Source: Chitinophagales bacterium (GTDB lineage: Bacteria > Bacteroidota > Bacteroidia > Chitinophagales > UBA10324). Taken from it: a DNA stretch of 64,000 nt. Within the stretch, counting starts at the first letter, position 1; each line of letters starts with the position of its first letter. This document shows positions 15,743 through 23,139 of the stretch, one piece after another. A model generated the notes under the pieces. It worked only from the letters and a program-made list of their open reading frames with translations, was not told where the DNA came from and did no database searches. The translations under genes were made by a program, and so were the position numbers. Where the stretch lies: contig JAIBAY010000006.1 in NCBI GenBank assembly GCA_019694975.1, forward strand, positions 219,137-283,136, in the 5' to 3' direction.

Positions 15743-16630
15743 ATGAACTCCTTTACCATCTCTCAGCTCCAGCAGTACTCCGGAATAAATGTGCACAGCA
15801 TCAGGGCATGGGAGAAAAGGTACCATGCATTAAAACCCGGCAGGAGTGAAGGAAATACCCGTTACTATGACAGTCATCAGTTGCGGAGGCTGCTGAACAT
15901 CGCCAGCTTAATGCATACAGAGTATAAAGTTTCTGAACTCTGTTCTTTTTCAGACAGCAGGCTCTATGAATTGATGATCAGCAACCTTGAAAATCTTTCG
16001 GTCACCGATCATGATGCGTTCCTGATATCACAACTTGTGGCTTCGGCACTAACATTTGATGAGCTGCTTTTTGACAAGGTTTTTTCCCGTGCCGTTTTAC
16101 GTTATGGCATGGTGGACACGTATGTAAGGGTGATTTATCCGGTTCTGTTGCGGCTCGGCATCATGTGGTCGGCAGACAAGATTGCTCCGGCGCAGGAACA
16201 TTTCATCAGCAACCTCCTGCGGCAAAAGCTGGATACTTCCATTGATATTCTCCCGGTACCACAACAATCGGCGGATAAATGGCTCCTTTTCCTTCCGGAA
16301 AATGAATTTCATGAAAATGGATTGCTCATGGCCAACTACCTGGTGCGGAGCGCTGGTCATCCGTGTATTTACCTGGGAGCCAATCTTCCCTTTGATGCCT
16401 TGAAAGCCGCCGTAGAGGCCACGAAGCCGGCATGCATACTTTTATTCCTGGTATCCAATAAGGATGAGCAGCACGACAGGGAGTTGATACAGTTGATGTT
16501 GAAGTCCTTTCCAACGCAGAAAATATTTATTGCAGCGAAGGCCGGCCGCCTGGTCAAGAGTAGTGATCACCCAAAACTCACCTTGCTTGAATCGATGGGT
16601 GCATTAAAGAAGGCGTTGGAGATTGTATAA
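15743..16630 (+). CDS. carH: CarH/LitR-type B12-dependent MerR transcriptional regulator
   Basis: A 295-residue protein with an N-terminal MerR helix-turn-helix (about 3-70, FTISQLQQYSGINVHSIRAW, then RSEGNTRYYD), a four-helix B12-binding cap (about 80-170) and a C-terminal Rossmann-like cobalamin domain (about 178-290). The cap carries W142-x9-E152-H153, the W-x9-EH signature of adenosylcobalamin photoreceptors. The (D/E)xHxxG motif ENEFHENG supplies the cobalt-ligand His, H190. Known relatives (Myxococcus and Thermus CarH) repress carotenoid genes in the dark and let go when light breaks the Co-C bond. The phytoene desaturase begins 27 bases downstream. The ATG at 15743 is preferred over one 21 bases upstream because that one lies inside the -7 box. 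Confidence 0.88.
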   Translation: MNSFTISQLQQYSGINVHSIRAWEKRYHALKPGRSEGNTRYYDSHQLRRLLNIASLMHTEYKVSELCSFSDSRLYELMISNLENLSVTDHDAFLISQLVASALTFDELLFDKVFSRAVLRYGMVDTYVRVIYPVLLRLGIMWSADKIAPAQEHFISNLLRQKLDTSIDILPVPQQSADKWLLFLPENEFHENGLLMANYLVRSAGHPCIYLGANLPFDALKAAVEATKPACILLFLVSNKDEQHDRELIQLMLKSFPTQKIFIAAKAGRLVKSSDHPKLTLLESMGALKKALEIV

Positions 16631-16653
16631 ATAAATCAATTTTAAATTAGACA
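16624..16653 (+). promoter_or_regulatory. Dyad TGTATA-N18-TAGACA before crtI (putative operator)
   Basis: TGTATA at 16624-16629 and TAGACA at 16648-16653, an inverted repeat with one mismatch and the same 18-base centre as the element at 15709-15738. The 8-base string TTAGACAA is identical in both. It overlaps the last codons of the regulator gene and ends 4 bases before the crtI ATG. No good TAnnTTTG box is visible inside this copy, so it may act as a roadblock or on a divergent promoter. Confidence 0.5.
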
Positions 16654-16657
16654 AAGA

Positions 16658-18154
16658 ATGGCAACCATTGCGGTGATCGGTTCAGGGTTTTCTGGTTTAA
16701 GTGCTGCGGCTTACCTGGCAAAAGCAGGTCATGAGGTGCATGTATTTGAAAAAAACAATTCACCGGGCGGCAGGGCAAGGCAACTGAAAACGGCAAAGGG
16801 TTTTGTTTTTGATATGGGACCGAGCTGGTACTGGATGCCTGCTGTTTACGAAAAGTTTTTTAATGACTTCGGACATAAGGCCTCCGATTTCTACAGGCTG
16901 GATCTGCTTCAGCCGGCCTTCGATATGGTATTCGGCAGGAATGAAGTTGCCCATATCCCGCAGCGTTTTGATGAGCTGTGTGCATGGTTTGAAAGCGTTG
17001 AAGAAGGCAGTGCACTGCAGCTGAAGAAATTTATGGAGCAAGCCGAATTTAAGTACGAGACCGGTATGAACAGGCTGATCTACCAACCCGGCATAGTGTG
17101 GAGTGAATATGCCAGCATGGAAGTATTGAAAGGTCTTATGAAGCTGCAGCTGCTGTCATCCTTCAGCAAACATATCCGCAGGTATTTCAGGAATGAGAAA
17201 TTACTTTCCCTGATGGAGTTTCCCGTTTTGTTTCTGGGCGCAATGCCGGAAGCAACGCCAGCGCTTTACAGTTTGATGAATTATGCGGGGCTGAAACTCG
17301 GCACATGGTATCCACAGGGAGGATTCGGAGAAGTAGTAAACGCTTTTGTGCACGTGGCAAAATCAGCAGGTGCGCAATTTCATTTCGATGCTAACGTAGA
17401 AAAAATCATTACCGATAAAAATAAAGCAGTGGCCATCAGGGTCAATCATGATGCATTCGCCTGTGATGGTATTATTGCCGCTGCCGATTATCATCATGTT
17501 GAAAGCACTTTGCTGGACGCCAGGCAGAGAAATTATGATGAAAAATACTGGGACAGCCGGACGCTGGCACCTTCCTGCCTTGTCTTTTACCTGGGCATCA
17601 ACCGCAGGGTGGATTCCTTTAGCCACCACACACTGTTTTTTGACACGCATTTCTCAAAACATGCGGAAGAAATCTATATACACCCGCAGTACCCGACACA
17701 GCCTTTGTTTTATATGTGTTGCCCATCCCGCACGGATAACAGTGTTGCGCCGGAAGGATGTGAGAACATATTCCTGTTGATGCCGATTGCACCGGGACTA
17801 CCCGATACAGCGCAAACGCGGGAAAAATATTTTGACATCATGCTCAGCCGCATCGAAAATAACCTGGGCGAATCTTTGCGCGAAAATATTATTGAAAAGA
17901 TCAGTTACTGCATCAATGACTTTGTCAGCGACTATAACTCCTACAAGGGAAATGCCTACGGTCTGGCCAATACGTTATTGCAAACTGCAGTGCTGAAACC
18001 CAAAATCAAGAACTATAAGATAAAAAACCTGTTTTACGCAGGTCAGCTTACGGTTCCCGGCCCCGGCGTACCGCCGTCGATTATCAGCGGGAAGATTGCC
18101 GCAGGATTACTTGAAAATGAATTAAAAAAAATTGTCCATGAAACAGCTGTTTGA
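16658..18154 (+). CDS. crtI: Phytoene desaturase (CrtI family)
   Basis: A 498-residue flavoprotein that introduces double bonds into phytoene to give lycopene. The FAD-binding Rossmann motif is GSGFSG at 8-13, with the ribose-binding Glu E31 and the GGRARQ loop typical of CrtI enzymes. The C-terminal signature FYAGQLTVPGPGVPPSIISGKIAA near 452-475 holds the conserved FAD/substrate segment. Length is normal for the bacterial family. It sits 27 bases downstream of the regulator, and its last 17 bases overlap crtB, so crtI and crtB are translationally coupled. Number of desaturation steps cannot be read off. Lycopene is inferred from the downstream cyclase. Confidence 0.95.
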   Translation: MATIAVIGSGFSGLSAAAYLAKAGHEVHVFEKNNSPGGRARQLKTAKGFVFDMGPSWYWMPAVYEKFFNDFGHKASDFYRLDLLQPAFDMVFGRNEVAHIPQRFDELCAWFESVEEGSALQLKKFMEQAEFKYETGMNRLIYQPGIVWSEYASMEVLKGLMKLQLLSSFSKHIRRYFRNEKLLSLMEFPVLFLGAMPEATPALYSLMNYAGLKLGTWYPQGGFGEVVNAFVHVAKSAGAQFHFDANVEKIITDKNKAVAIRVNHDAFACDGIIAAADYHHVESTLLDARQRNYDEKYWDSRTLAPSCLVFYLGINRRVDSFSHHTLFFDTHFSKHAEEIYIHPQYPTQPLFYMCCPSRTDNSVAPEGCENIFLLMPIAPGLPDTAQTREKYFDIMLSRIENNLGESLRENIIEKISYCINDFVSDYNSYKGNAYGLANTLLQTAVLKPKIKNYKIKNLFYAGQLTVPGPGVPPSIISGKIAAGLLENELKKIVHETAV

Positions 18155-18974
18155 TGAACTTTCAGCGGAATGCAGCCGCATCACTACGAGGAAATACAGC
18201 ACGAGTTTTTCGCTGGGTATCAGGTTTTTAAATAAACGCCTGCAATCTCCCATCTATGCAATCTATGGCTTTGTGCGGCTGGCCGACGAAATCGTGGACA
18301 GCTTCCATGACTATGACAAAAAATCACTGCTGGATGATTTGAACAGGGATACCTCTGCTGCCATCGAAAAAGGGATCTCTCTGAACCCCGTGCTGAATTC
18401 ATTTCAGCAGGTAGTGAATCAGTACGAAATTCCGGCGGAGCTGATCAAATCGTTTATGCATAGCATGCAAATGGATTTAGCCAAGACACAATACAGCGCA
18501 GATGAGTACCGTGCCTACATCTATGGTTCAGCAGAGGCAGTCGGATTGATGTGCCTTTGTGTTTTCACGGAAGGAAACAGAAACTTATACAATGAACTGA
18601 AGCCGTATGCCATGAAACTGGGAGCAGCCTTTCAGAAAGTAAATTTCCTGCGGGATGTTAAGGCAGACAACCTGGAATTGGGCAGGACCTATTTTCCGGG
18701 CGTTGACCTGAATAATTTTTCCTTAGCGGATAAGCAGCAAATAGAAATGGATATAGCAGCCGATTTTCACGAATCGTTGCAGGGCATCTTACGTTTGCCT
18801 TCAAGTGCAAGAAAGGGTGTATTCCTTGCTTACTACTACTATTATATGCTCTTTAAAAAAATCAGGCAGGTGCCGCCGCACCGGATCTTGCAACAGCGTA
18901 TCCGCATTCCAGACTATGAAAAAGTATGGCTGATGCTGCAGTCAAATTTGAAACTTCAGCTTCATCTTCTCTGA
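18138..18974 (+). CDS. crtB: Phytoene/squalene synthase family protein CrtB
   Basis: A 278-residue trans-isoprenyl diphosphate synthase that condenses two GGPP to phytoene. Both Asp-rich metal-binding motifs are present: ADEIVD (first DxxxD) near residue 50 and NFLRDVKADNLELGRTYFP (second, NxLRDxxxD) near 170. The ATG at 18138 (MKQLFDELS) is chosen over an upstream TTG. It overlaps the end of crtI by 17 bases, and a short TPR-like gene starts two bases after its stop. Adjacent crtI makes phytoene synthase more likely than squalene synthase. GGPP synthase is not in the window. Confidence 0.95.
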   Translation: MKQLFDELSAECSRITTRKYSTSFSLGIRFLNKRLQSPIYAIYGFVRLADEIVDSFHDYDKKSLLDDLNRDTSAAIEKGISLNPVLNSFQQVVNQYEIPAELIKSFMHSMQMDLAKTQYSADEYRAYIYGSAEAVGLMCLCVFTEGNRNLYNELKPYAMKLGAAFQKVNFLRDVKADNLELGRTYFPGVDLNNFSLADKQQIEMDIAADFHESLQGILRLPSSARKGVFLAYYYYYMLFKKIRQVPPHRILQQRIRIPDYEKVWLMLQSNLKLQLHLL

Positions 18975-18975
18975 T

Positions 18976-19425
18976 ATGATGATACTTTCCGTCATACTCC
19001 TGCTGTTCAGTAAACCGTCCGCAAATCCCGATTTGGTTTACCTGAGGAGCCTCTTTGTAAGTGCAGCAGCCGATGAGTCCAAAGCGGCGCAGTTAATTGA
19101 GGAAACGCAGGATGAGCAATGGAATCCCGTGCTGAAGGCGTATTGTGGTGCGGGGAATATCTTAATGGCTAATCATTTCTATAACCCATTAAAAAAATTC
19201 GATTCCTTTAATGAGGGAAAAGCATTGCTGGAATCAGCCATCGTGGCTGATGGCCAAAATCCGGAGCTGCGGTATCTGCGCCTGACCATTCAGTATAATG
19301 CCCCTGCTTTTCTGGGGTACAATAAAAATATTGCAATGGATAAACAATATCTTGAAGAATGCCTTCCGAAAATCGAAGACCAGCAATTAAAGACAATGAT
19401 TAAACAATTTTTAAGCAGCATGTAG
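18976..19425 (+). CDS. Small TPR-like protein of the carotenoid operon, function unknown
   Basis: A 149-residue protein with a hydrophobic N-terminus (MMILSVILLLF) that could be a short signal peptide or anchor. The rest is helical with a pattern of paired helices (NPVLKAYCGAGNILMANHFY, KFDSFNEGKALLESAIVADG, NPELRYLRLTIQYNAPAFLG) that resembles one and a half TPR repeats. Its ATG is two bases after the crtB stop, so it is certainly co-transcribed. I cannot name a family. Location suggests a helper in carotenoid assembly or delivery, but that is inference. Confidence 0.65.
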   Translation: MMILSVILLLFSKPSANPDLVYLRSLFVSAAADESKAAQLIEETQDEQWNPVLKAYCGAGNILMANHFYNPLKKFDSFNEGKALLESAIVADGQNPELRYLRLTIQYNAPAFLGYNKNIAMDKQYLEECLPKIEDQQLKTMIKQFLSSM

Positions 19426-19462
19426 CTTATGCAAGCTTAAAATGCAAATGCAATAATTTCAT

Positions 19463-19495
19463 CACTTTTTCATTTCAACTTATCTTTGAAAAGTG
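19463..19495 (+). promoter_or_regulatory. Candidate promoter with dyad before crtZ
   Basis: TATCTTTG at 19481-19488 matches the -7 consensus and lies 52 bases before the crtZ start. It is flanked by CACTTTTTC (19463-19471) and GAAAAGTG (19488-19495), an inverted repeat with one unpaired T. No TTG is found at the usual -33 spacing. If active, crtZ and the cyclase can be expressed apart from crtI and crtB. Confidence 0.4.
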
Positions 19496-19540
19496 AAAAC
19501 CTAGGCAGCGCATTATTAATTAACTGAAAACAGATCACCA

Positions 19541-19999
19541 ATGAATTTCTTAATCGTTTTGCTTTCATTTATTTCCATGGAGGCCGTAGCATGGTTTGCG
19601 CATAAGTATGTAATGCATGGATTGCTCTGGACGTTGCACAAAGACCATCATAACAAGGAAAGCAAGGGTTTTTTTGAACACAATGATTTCTTCTTCCTGA
19701 TTTTTGCCTTGCCGGGCATAGCCGGTTTATTTTGGGGCATGAAGTACGACTTTAATGCATTATTCTGGATTGGGCTGGGCATCACCTTTTATGGATTTGC
19801 CTATTTCATGGTGCATGATATTTTCATTCATCAGCGCTTTAAAATACTGAAGCATACAGACAACAGATATTTCAGGGCTATCCGCAGGGCGCATAAGATG
19901 CATCATAAACATTTAAGCAAGGAAGAGGGAGAGTGTTTCGGCATGTTATGGGTGCCCTTTAAGTACTTTGCAAAAAGCCACCCGTTGTCTGAAGTATGA
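19541..19999 (+). CDS. crtZ: Beta-carotene hydroxylase CrtZ
   Basis: A 152-residue di-iron membrane hydroxylase of the fatty acid hydroxylase superfamily. The four His clusters of CrtZ are visible: HKYVMH (HxxxxH), HKDHH (HxxHH), HDIFIHQ and HKMHHKH (HxxHH). Three or four membrane segments lie between them. It adds 3-hydroxyls to the beta rings of beta-carotene to give zeaxanthin. The stop overlaps the ATG of the lycopene cyclase by 4 bases (ATGA), so the two are translationally coupled. Length and motif order match CrtZ and not the longer fatty acid hydroxylases such as the one at 32691. Confidence 0.93.
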   Translation: MNFLIVLLSFISMEAVAWFAHKYVMHGLLWTLHKDHHNKESKGFFEHNDFFFLIFALPGIAGLFWGMKYDFNALFWIGLGITFYGFAYFMVHDIFIHQRFKILKHTDNRYFRAIRRAHKMHHKHLSKEEGECFGMLWVPFKYFAKSHPLSEV

Positions 20000-20676
20000 A
20001 AGGAACCTACCTGCTCGTCAATTTCTTAGCGGTATCAGTCCCCTTTGTTTTTTCGTTTCACCCAAAAATAAAATTCAACAGGAACTTCAGCGCTTTTTTT
20101 AAAGCTAACCTGATTGCTGCTGCATTGTTCCTGGTATGGGATGTCATTTTTACGGCCAAGGGGGTATGGAGCTTTAACCCAGATTATACACTTGGCATTG
20201 AGATATATAATCTGCCAATAGAAGAAATACTGTTTTTTCTGTGTATTCCCTTCGCCTGCACCTTTTCCTATCATTGCGCCGGTATATTTTGGAAGATAAA
20301 ATGGCGCAATTCCACCGAAAATATTTTTGTGCTGCTGTTATCGGCATTGCTGCTTGTGGCGGGTATAGTTTTCCGGGAGAAAGCTTATACATCGGTCACC
20401 TGCCTTGTTACAGCTGCCTTGCTACTATCGTTGAAATATTATTTCAAAGCGGATTGGCTTGCACAGTTTTTTTTGGTTTACCTGTTTTTATTGATTCCAT
20501 TTTTTGTTGTGAATGGAATACTCACCGGCACCGGTCTCGAAGAGCCGGTTGTATTGTACAATAATTCGGAAAACCTTGGCATTCGCCTGCTGACCATTCC
20601 CGTTGAAGACACGTTCTATGGAATGGCGTTGATTATGCTCAATGTTTTTCTGTTTGAGCGTTTCAGGAAAAATTAG
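19996..20676 (+). CDS. Lycopene cyclase, fused CrtYc-CrtYd type
   Basis: A 226-residue polytopic membrane protein with about seven helices, made of two homologous lycopene-cyclase domains in tandem. Each carries the PxE(E/D)xxF motif of this family: LPIEEILFF near 76-84 and IPVEDTFYG near 204-212. This is the heterodimer-type cyclase (CrtYc plus CrtYd) in a single chain, unrelated to plant-type CrtY/CrtL. It closes the ends of lycopene to beta rings, and CrtZ, encoded just upstream with a 4-base overlap, then hydroxylates them. The locus therefore predicts zeaxanthin as end product unless a ketolase or 2-hydroxylase is encoded elsewhere. Confidence 0.92.
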   Translation: MKGTYLLVNFLAVSVPFVFSFHPKIKFNRNFSAFFKANLIAAALFLVWDVIFTAKGVWSFNPDYTLGIEIYNLPIEEILFFLCIPFACTFSYHCAGIFWKIKWRNSTENIFVLLLSALLLVAGIVFREKAYTSVTCLVTAALLLSLKYYFKADWLAQFFLVYLFLLIPFFVVNGILTGTGLEEPVVLYNNSENLGIRLLTIPVEDTFYGMALIMLNVFLFERFRKN

Positions 20677-20976
20677 CATGAAAGGGTGCTTCGCTCCCTG
20701 TGTTTATTCTTTATAAAAGCCGGTTGATCATCAGCGTTATTGCATGCTGTAATGGCGATACATCAGGGATAAATTCTCAGCCTGCCTGTTAAAAGTGAAC
20801 CACACATTCCATTCCGAAGATCTGAAAATGAATATTGTTATTATCGGAATGATGCTAATCGTTTTGCTTAGGGTCATAATGAGAGCATAGTCGCAGGATG
20901 CTGCACGATTAGCGCAGAACCTTCCGTTCCGTTCATCCGGATTGTAAATGTATCTTCGCCACCGAAAATTCTGCGC
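20677..20976. other. 300-bp gap after the carotenoid genes
   Basis: Contains a small hairpin directly after the cyclase (listed next). TATCTTCG at 20951-20958, one base off the -7 consensus, lies 18 bases before the flippase start. No gene is supported. Confidence 0.45.
20683..20710 (+). terminator. Possible terminator after the carotenoid genes
   Basis: AGGGTGC (20683-20689) pairs with GCTCCCT (20693-20699) around a TTC loop with one T-T mismatch, followed by the T-rich GTGTTTATTCTTT. It lies 6 bases after the cyclase stop. The stem is short, so the call is tentative. Confidence 0.4.
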
Positions 20977-22485
20977 TTGCATCCTTTAGTCAAGAAACTG
21001 GCACAGCAAACTGCCATCTATGGGCTTTCGAGCATCCTGGCCCGCTTTCTTAATTATGCATTGGTACCCATACAGACAAGGGTTTTTCATCCTGATCAGT
21101 TTGGCGTGGTTACTCAATTTTTCGCTTATACAGGGTTTCTCAATATCATCTTCACCTATGGCATGGAAACGGCTTTTTTCCGTTTTGCCAACCACAAAGA
21201 TGATCAGAAGCAGGTGTATGACACAGGACTTGCCGCCATGATATTTTCCTCCTGCCTGTTTGCTGCCATCATCATCATATTCCGTTTTCCAATTGCCGGC
21301 ATGATGCAGTTCAGCGGACATACCGAATATGTGACGATGTTGGCGCTGATACTTGCACTGGATGCGCTTGTCACCATTCCTTTCGCGCGGCTGCGGCAGG
21401 AGAACCGGCCTTTGAAGTTTGCCACATTCAAGATCATCAGCATCGGCATCAATGTGTTGCTGAACATTTTCTTTCTCCTTGTTTGTCCGTGGATACTGCG
21501 CAATTCATCCTGGGCAGCATGGCATCCGTTCATCAACATGGTTTATCATCCCGGCATTGGTGTAGGATACATCTTTATTGCTAACCTCGTGGCAAGCGGT
21601 GTAACGGTGCTGATTATGGGACAGTATTTTTTCATTCGTCACTGGCACTTTCAAACAAAGCTGCTGAAGGAGATGCTGCGCTACACATGGCCGCTTATTA
21701 TTGTGGGTTTGGCCGGTATGGGTAATGAACTGCTGAGCCGCGTGCTGCTCACACGGCGGTGGAATGGAAGCTATGACGAAGCCATCCATGCATTGGGTGT
21801 ATTTGGCGCCTGTTATAAGATGTCGCTGCTCATGACATTGTTTGTACAGGCTTATCGTATGGCGGCGGAGCCTTTCTTCTTCGGCGAATCGAAAAAGCTG
21901 AATCCGCAGCTTACCTATGCCCGAACGATGAACTATTTCGTGATTTTCTGCGGCTTCATCTTTTTACTCGTTGTACTTTTTATGGATGTGCTTAAAAAGA
22001 TCTTCATGGGCGCGGAATATTTTGAAGGTATCCGCGTGGTGCCTGTGCTGTTGCTGGCCAGCTTTTTCCTCGGTGTTTATTATAATCTCACCATCTGGTA
22101 CAAGCTCACAAATAAAAATTTCGCCGGTTCACTCATAGCCATTGGCGGGTTGCTGATCACACTCCTTCTTAACTGGTGGTGGATTCCGCGTTACGGGTAT
22201 TATGGGTCGTCCTGGGTAACGTTTATCTGTTATGGCGGCATGATGGTGGTCTCCTATTTTCTCGGGCAGAAATATTACCCGGTTCCCTATGATGTGATGC
22301 GGTTTTTCGTTTATGTGGGAATGGCTGTCGCCTTTTATTTTCTCCACCTGCAGCTTGTACCGTTGCTGCCTGCTTCACTTGCCATGCTCAGCTACCTGCT
22401 TGCCTTTCTTATCCTGGGCGCTTACATCGGGTTGGCCTACCTTTTTGAAACGGGTCGGTGGAAGGTGTTTAAAGCCATTCAATAA
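20977..22485 (+). CDS. Polysaccharide flippase (MATE/Wzx-like)
   Basis: A 502-residue membrane protein with about 14 helices, of the polysaccharide-transport group in the MOP flippase superfamily. It opens with LVKKLAQQTAIYGLSSILARFLNY, the typical first helix of Bacteroidota lipopolysaccharide/teichoic-acid-type flippases. The start is a TTG at 20977. No ATG or GTG exists close upstream in frame, and the family N-terminus fits this TTG. It should flip a lipid-linked oligosaccharide to the outer leaflet. The nucleotidyltransferase two genes downstream and the export genes at 35-40 kb may work in the same surface-glycan route, but no glycosyltransferase is adjacent. Confidence 0.88.
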   Translation: MHPLVKKLAQQTAIYGLSSILARFLNYALVPIQTRVFHPDQFGVVTQFFAYTGFLNIIFTYGMETAFFRFANHKDDQKQVYDTGLAAMIFSSCLFAAIIIIFRFPIAGMMQFSGHTEYVTMLALILALDALVTIPFARLRQENRPLKFATFKIISIGINVLLNIFFLLVCPWILRNSSWAAWHPFINMVYHPGIGVGYIFIANLVASGVTVLIMGQYFFIRHWHFQTKLLKEMLRYTWPLIIVGLAGMGNELLSRVLLTRRWNGSYDEAIHALGVFGACYKMSLLMTLFVQAYRMAAEPFFFGESKKLNPQLTYARTMNYFVIFCGFIFLLVVLFMDVLKKIFMGAEYFEGIRVVPVLLLASFFLGVYYNLTIWYKLTNKNFAGSLIAIGGLLITLLLNWWWIPRYGYYGSSWVTFICYGGMMVVSYFLGQKYYPVPYDVMRFFVYVGMAVAFYFLHLQLVPLLPASLAMLSYLLAFLILGAYIGLAYLFETGRWKVFKAIQ

Positions 22486-22505
22486 ACAAGTGTGCTGCCA
22501 TGAGT

Positions 22506-22548
22506 GCATTTTCCATCCAGTATAGAAAATGCCTTGTTTACTCAATTT
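22506..22548 (+). terminator. Hairpin terminator after the flippase
   Basis: GCATTTTC (22506-22513) pairs perfectly with GAAAATGC (22525-22532). An outer pair, TAAACAAG at the flippase stop and CTTGTTTA at 22533-22540, can extend it. CTCAATTTTT follows. The next gene begins 80 bases on with its own promoter box. Confidence 0.5.
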
Positions 22549-22614
22549 TTCCTGCCATGGAAACAAGGGAATCATCATCCGGCCAAGCAAATTCCCATTT
22601 CTGAAAAGGATGGT

Positions 22615-22622
22615 TAACTTTG
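22615..22622 (+). promoter_or_regulatory. -7 box (TAACTTTG) directly before dut
   Basis: TAACTTTG fits TAnnTTTG and ends only 7 bases before the dut ATG. A Bacteroidota promoter starts transcription about 4-8 bases after this box, so the mRNA would begin at or next to the start codon. No -33 TTG at the usual distance is present. Confidence 0.5.
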
Positions 22623-22629
22623 CCGCCCC

Positions 22630-23064
22630 ATGAAAGTAAAGGTCATCAATCATTCGCCCCATGCGCTGCCTGCCTATGAGACGGCGGGTTCCGCCGGACT
22701 TGACCTGCGGGCATGGCTGCAGGAACCCGTTGAGCTGAAGCCGCTGGAGCGCAAGTTGATTCCAACCGGTTTATTCATAGAACTTCCTTCCGGCCATGAG
22801 GCGCAAATCAGACCCAGGAGCGGACTGGCGGCAAAAAAGGGATTGACTTTATTAAATACGCCGGGCACCATCGATTCCGACTACCGTGGCGAAATCAAGG
22901 TCATCATGGTTAATGTTTCTGATGCCACGCAAATAATTGAAAACGGTGAACGGATCGCGCAGATGATCATCGCACGGTATGAACGGATAGAATGGCAGCT
23001 TACTACAGAACTGGAGGCCACTGACCGTGGCGCGGGAGGATTCGGGCATACTGGCATAAAATAA
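22630..23064 (+). CDS. dut: dUTP diphosphatase
   Basis: A 144-residue trimeric dUTPase that hydrolyses dUTP to dUMP and PPi, keeping uracil out of DNA and supplying dTMP synthesis. All five family motifs are present in order: [32 protein letters not shown] (catalytic Asp), GERIAQMII and the C-terminal [10 protein letters not shown] arm that closes over the nucleotide. Length is standard. The ATG at 22630 follows a -7 box so closely that a leaderless message is likely. 75 bases separate it from the sugar nucleotidyltransferase. Confidence 0.97.
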   Translation: MKVKVINHSPHALPAYETAGSAGLDLRAWLQEPVELKPLERKLIPTGLFIELPSGHEAQIRPRSGLAAKKGLTLLNTPGTIDSDYRGEIKVIMVNVSDATQIIENGERIAQMIIARYERIEWQLTTELEATDRGAGGFGHTGIK

Positions 23065-23139
23065 TCTGATGTGGCAGCCTGTGGCTGTTCAGAAAATCAT
23101 AGCAGTTGTTTTTATAACCAAGCAATACAGTAGTGAACC

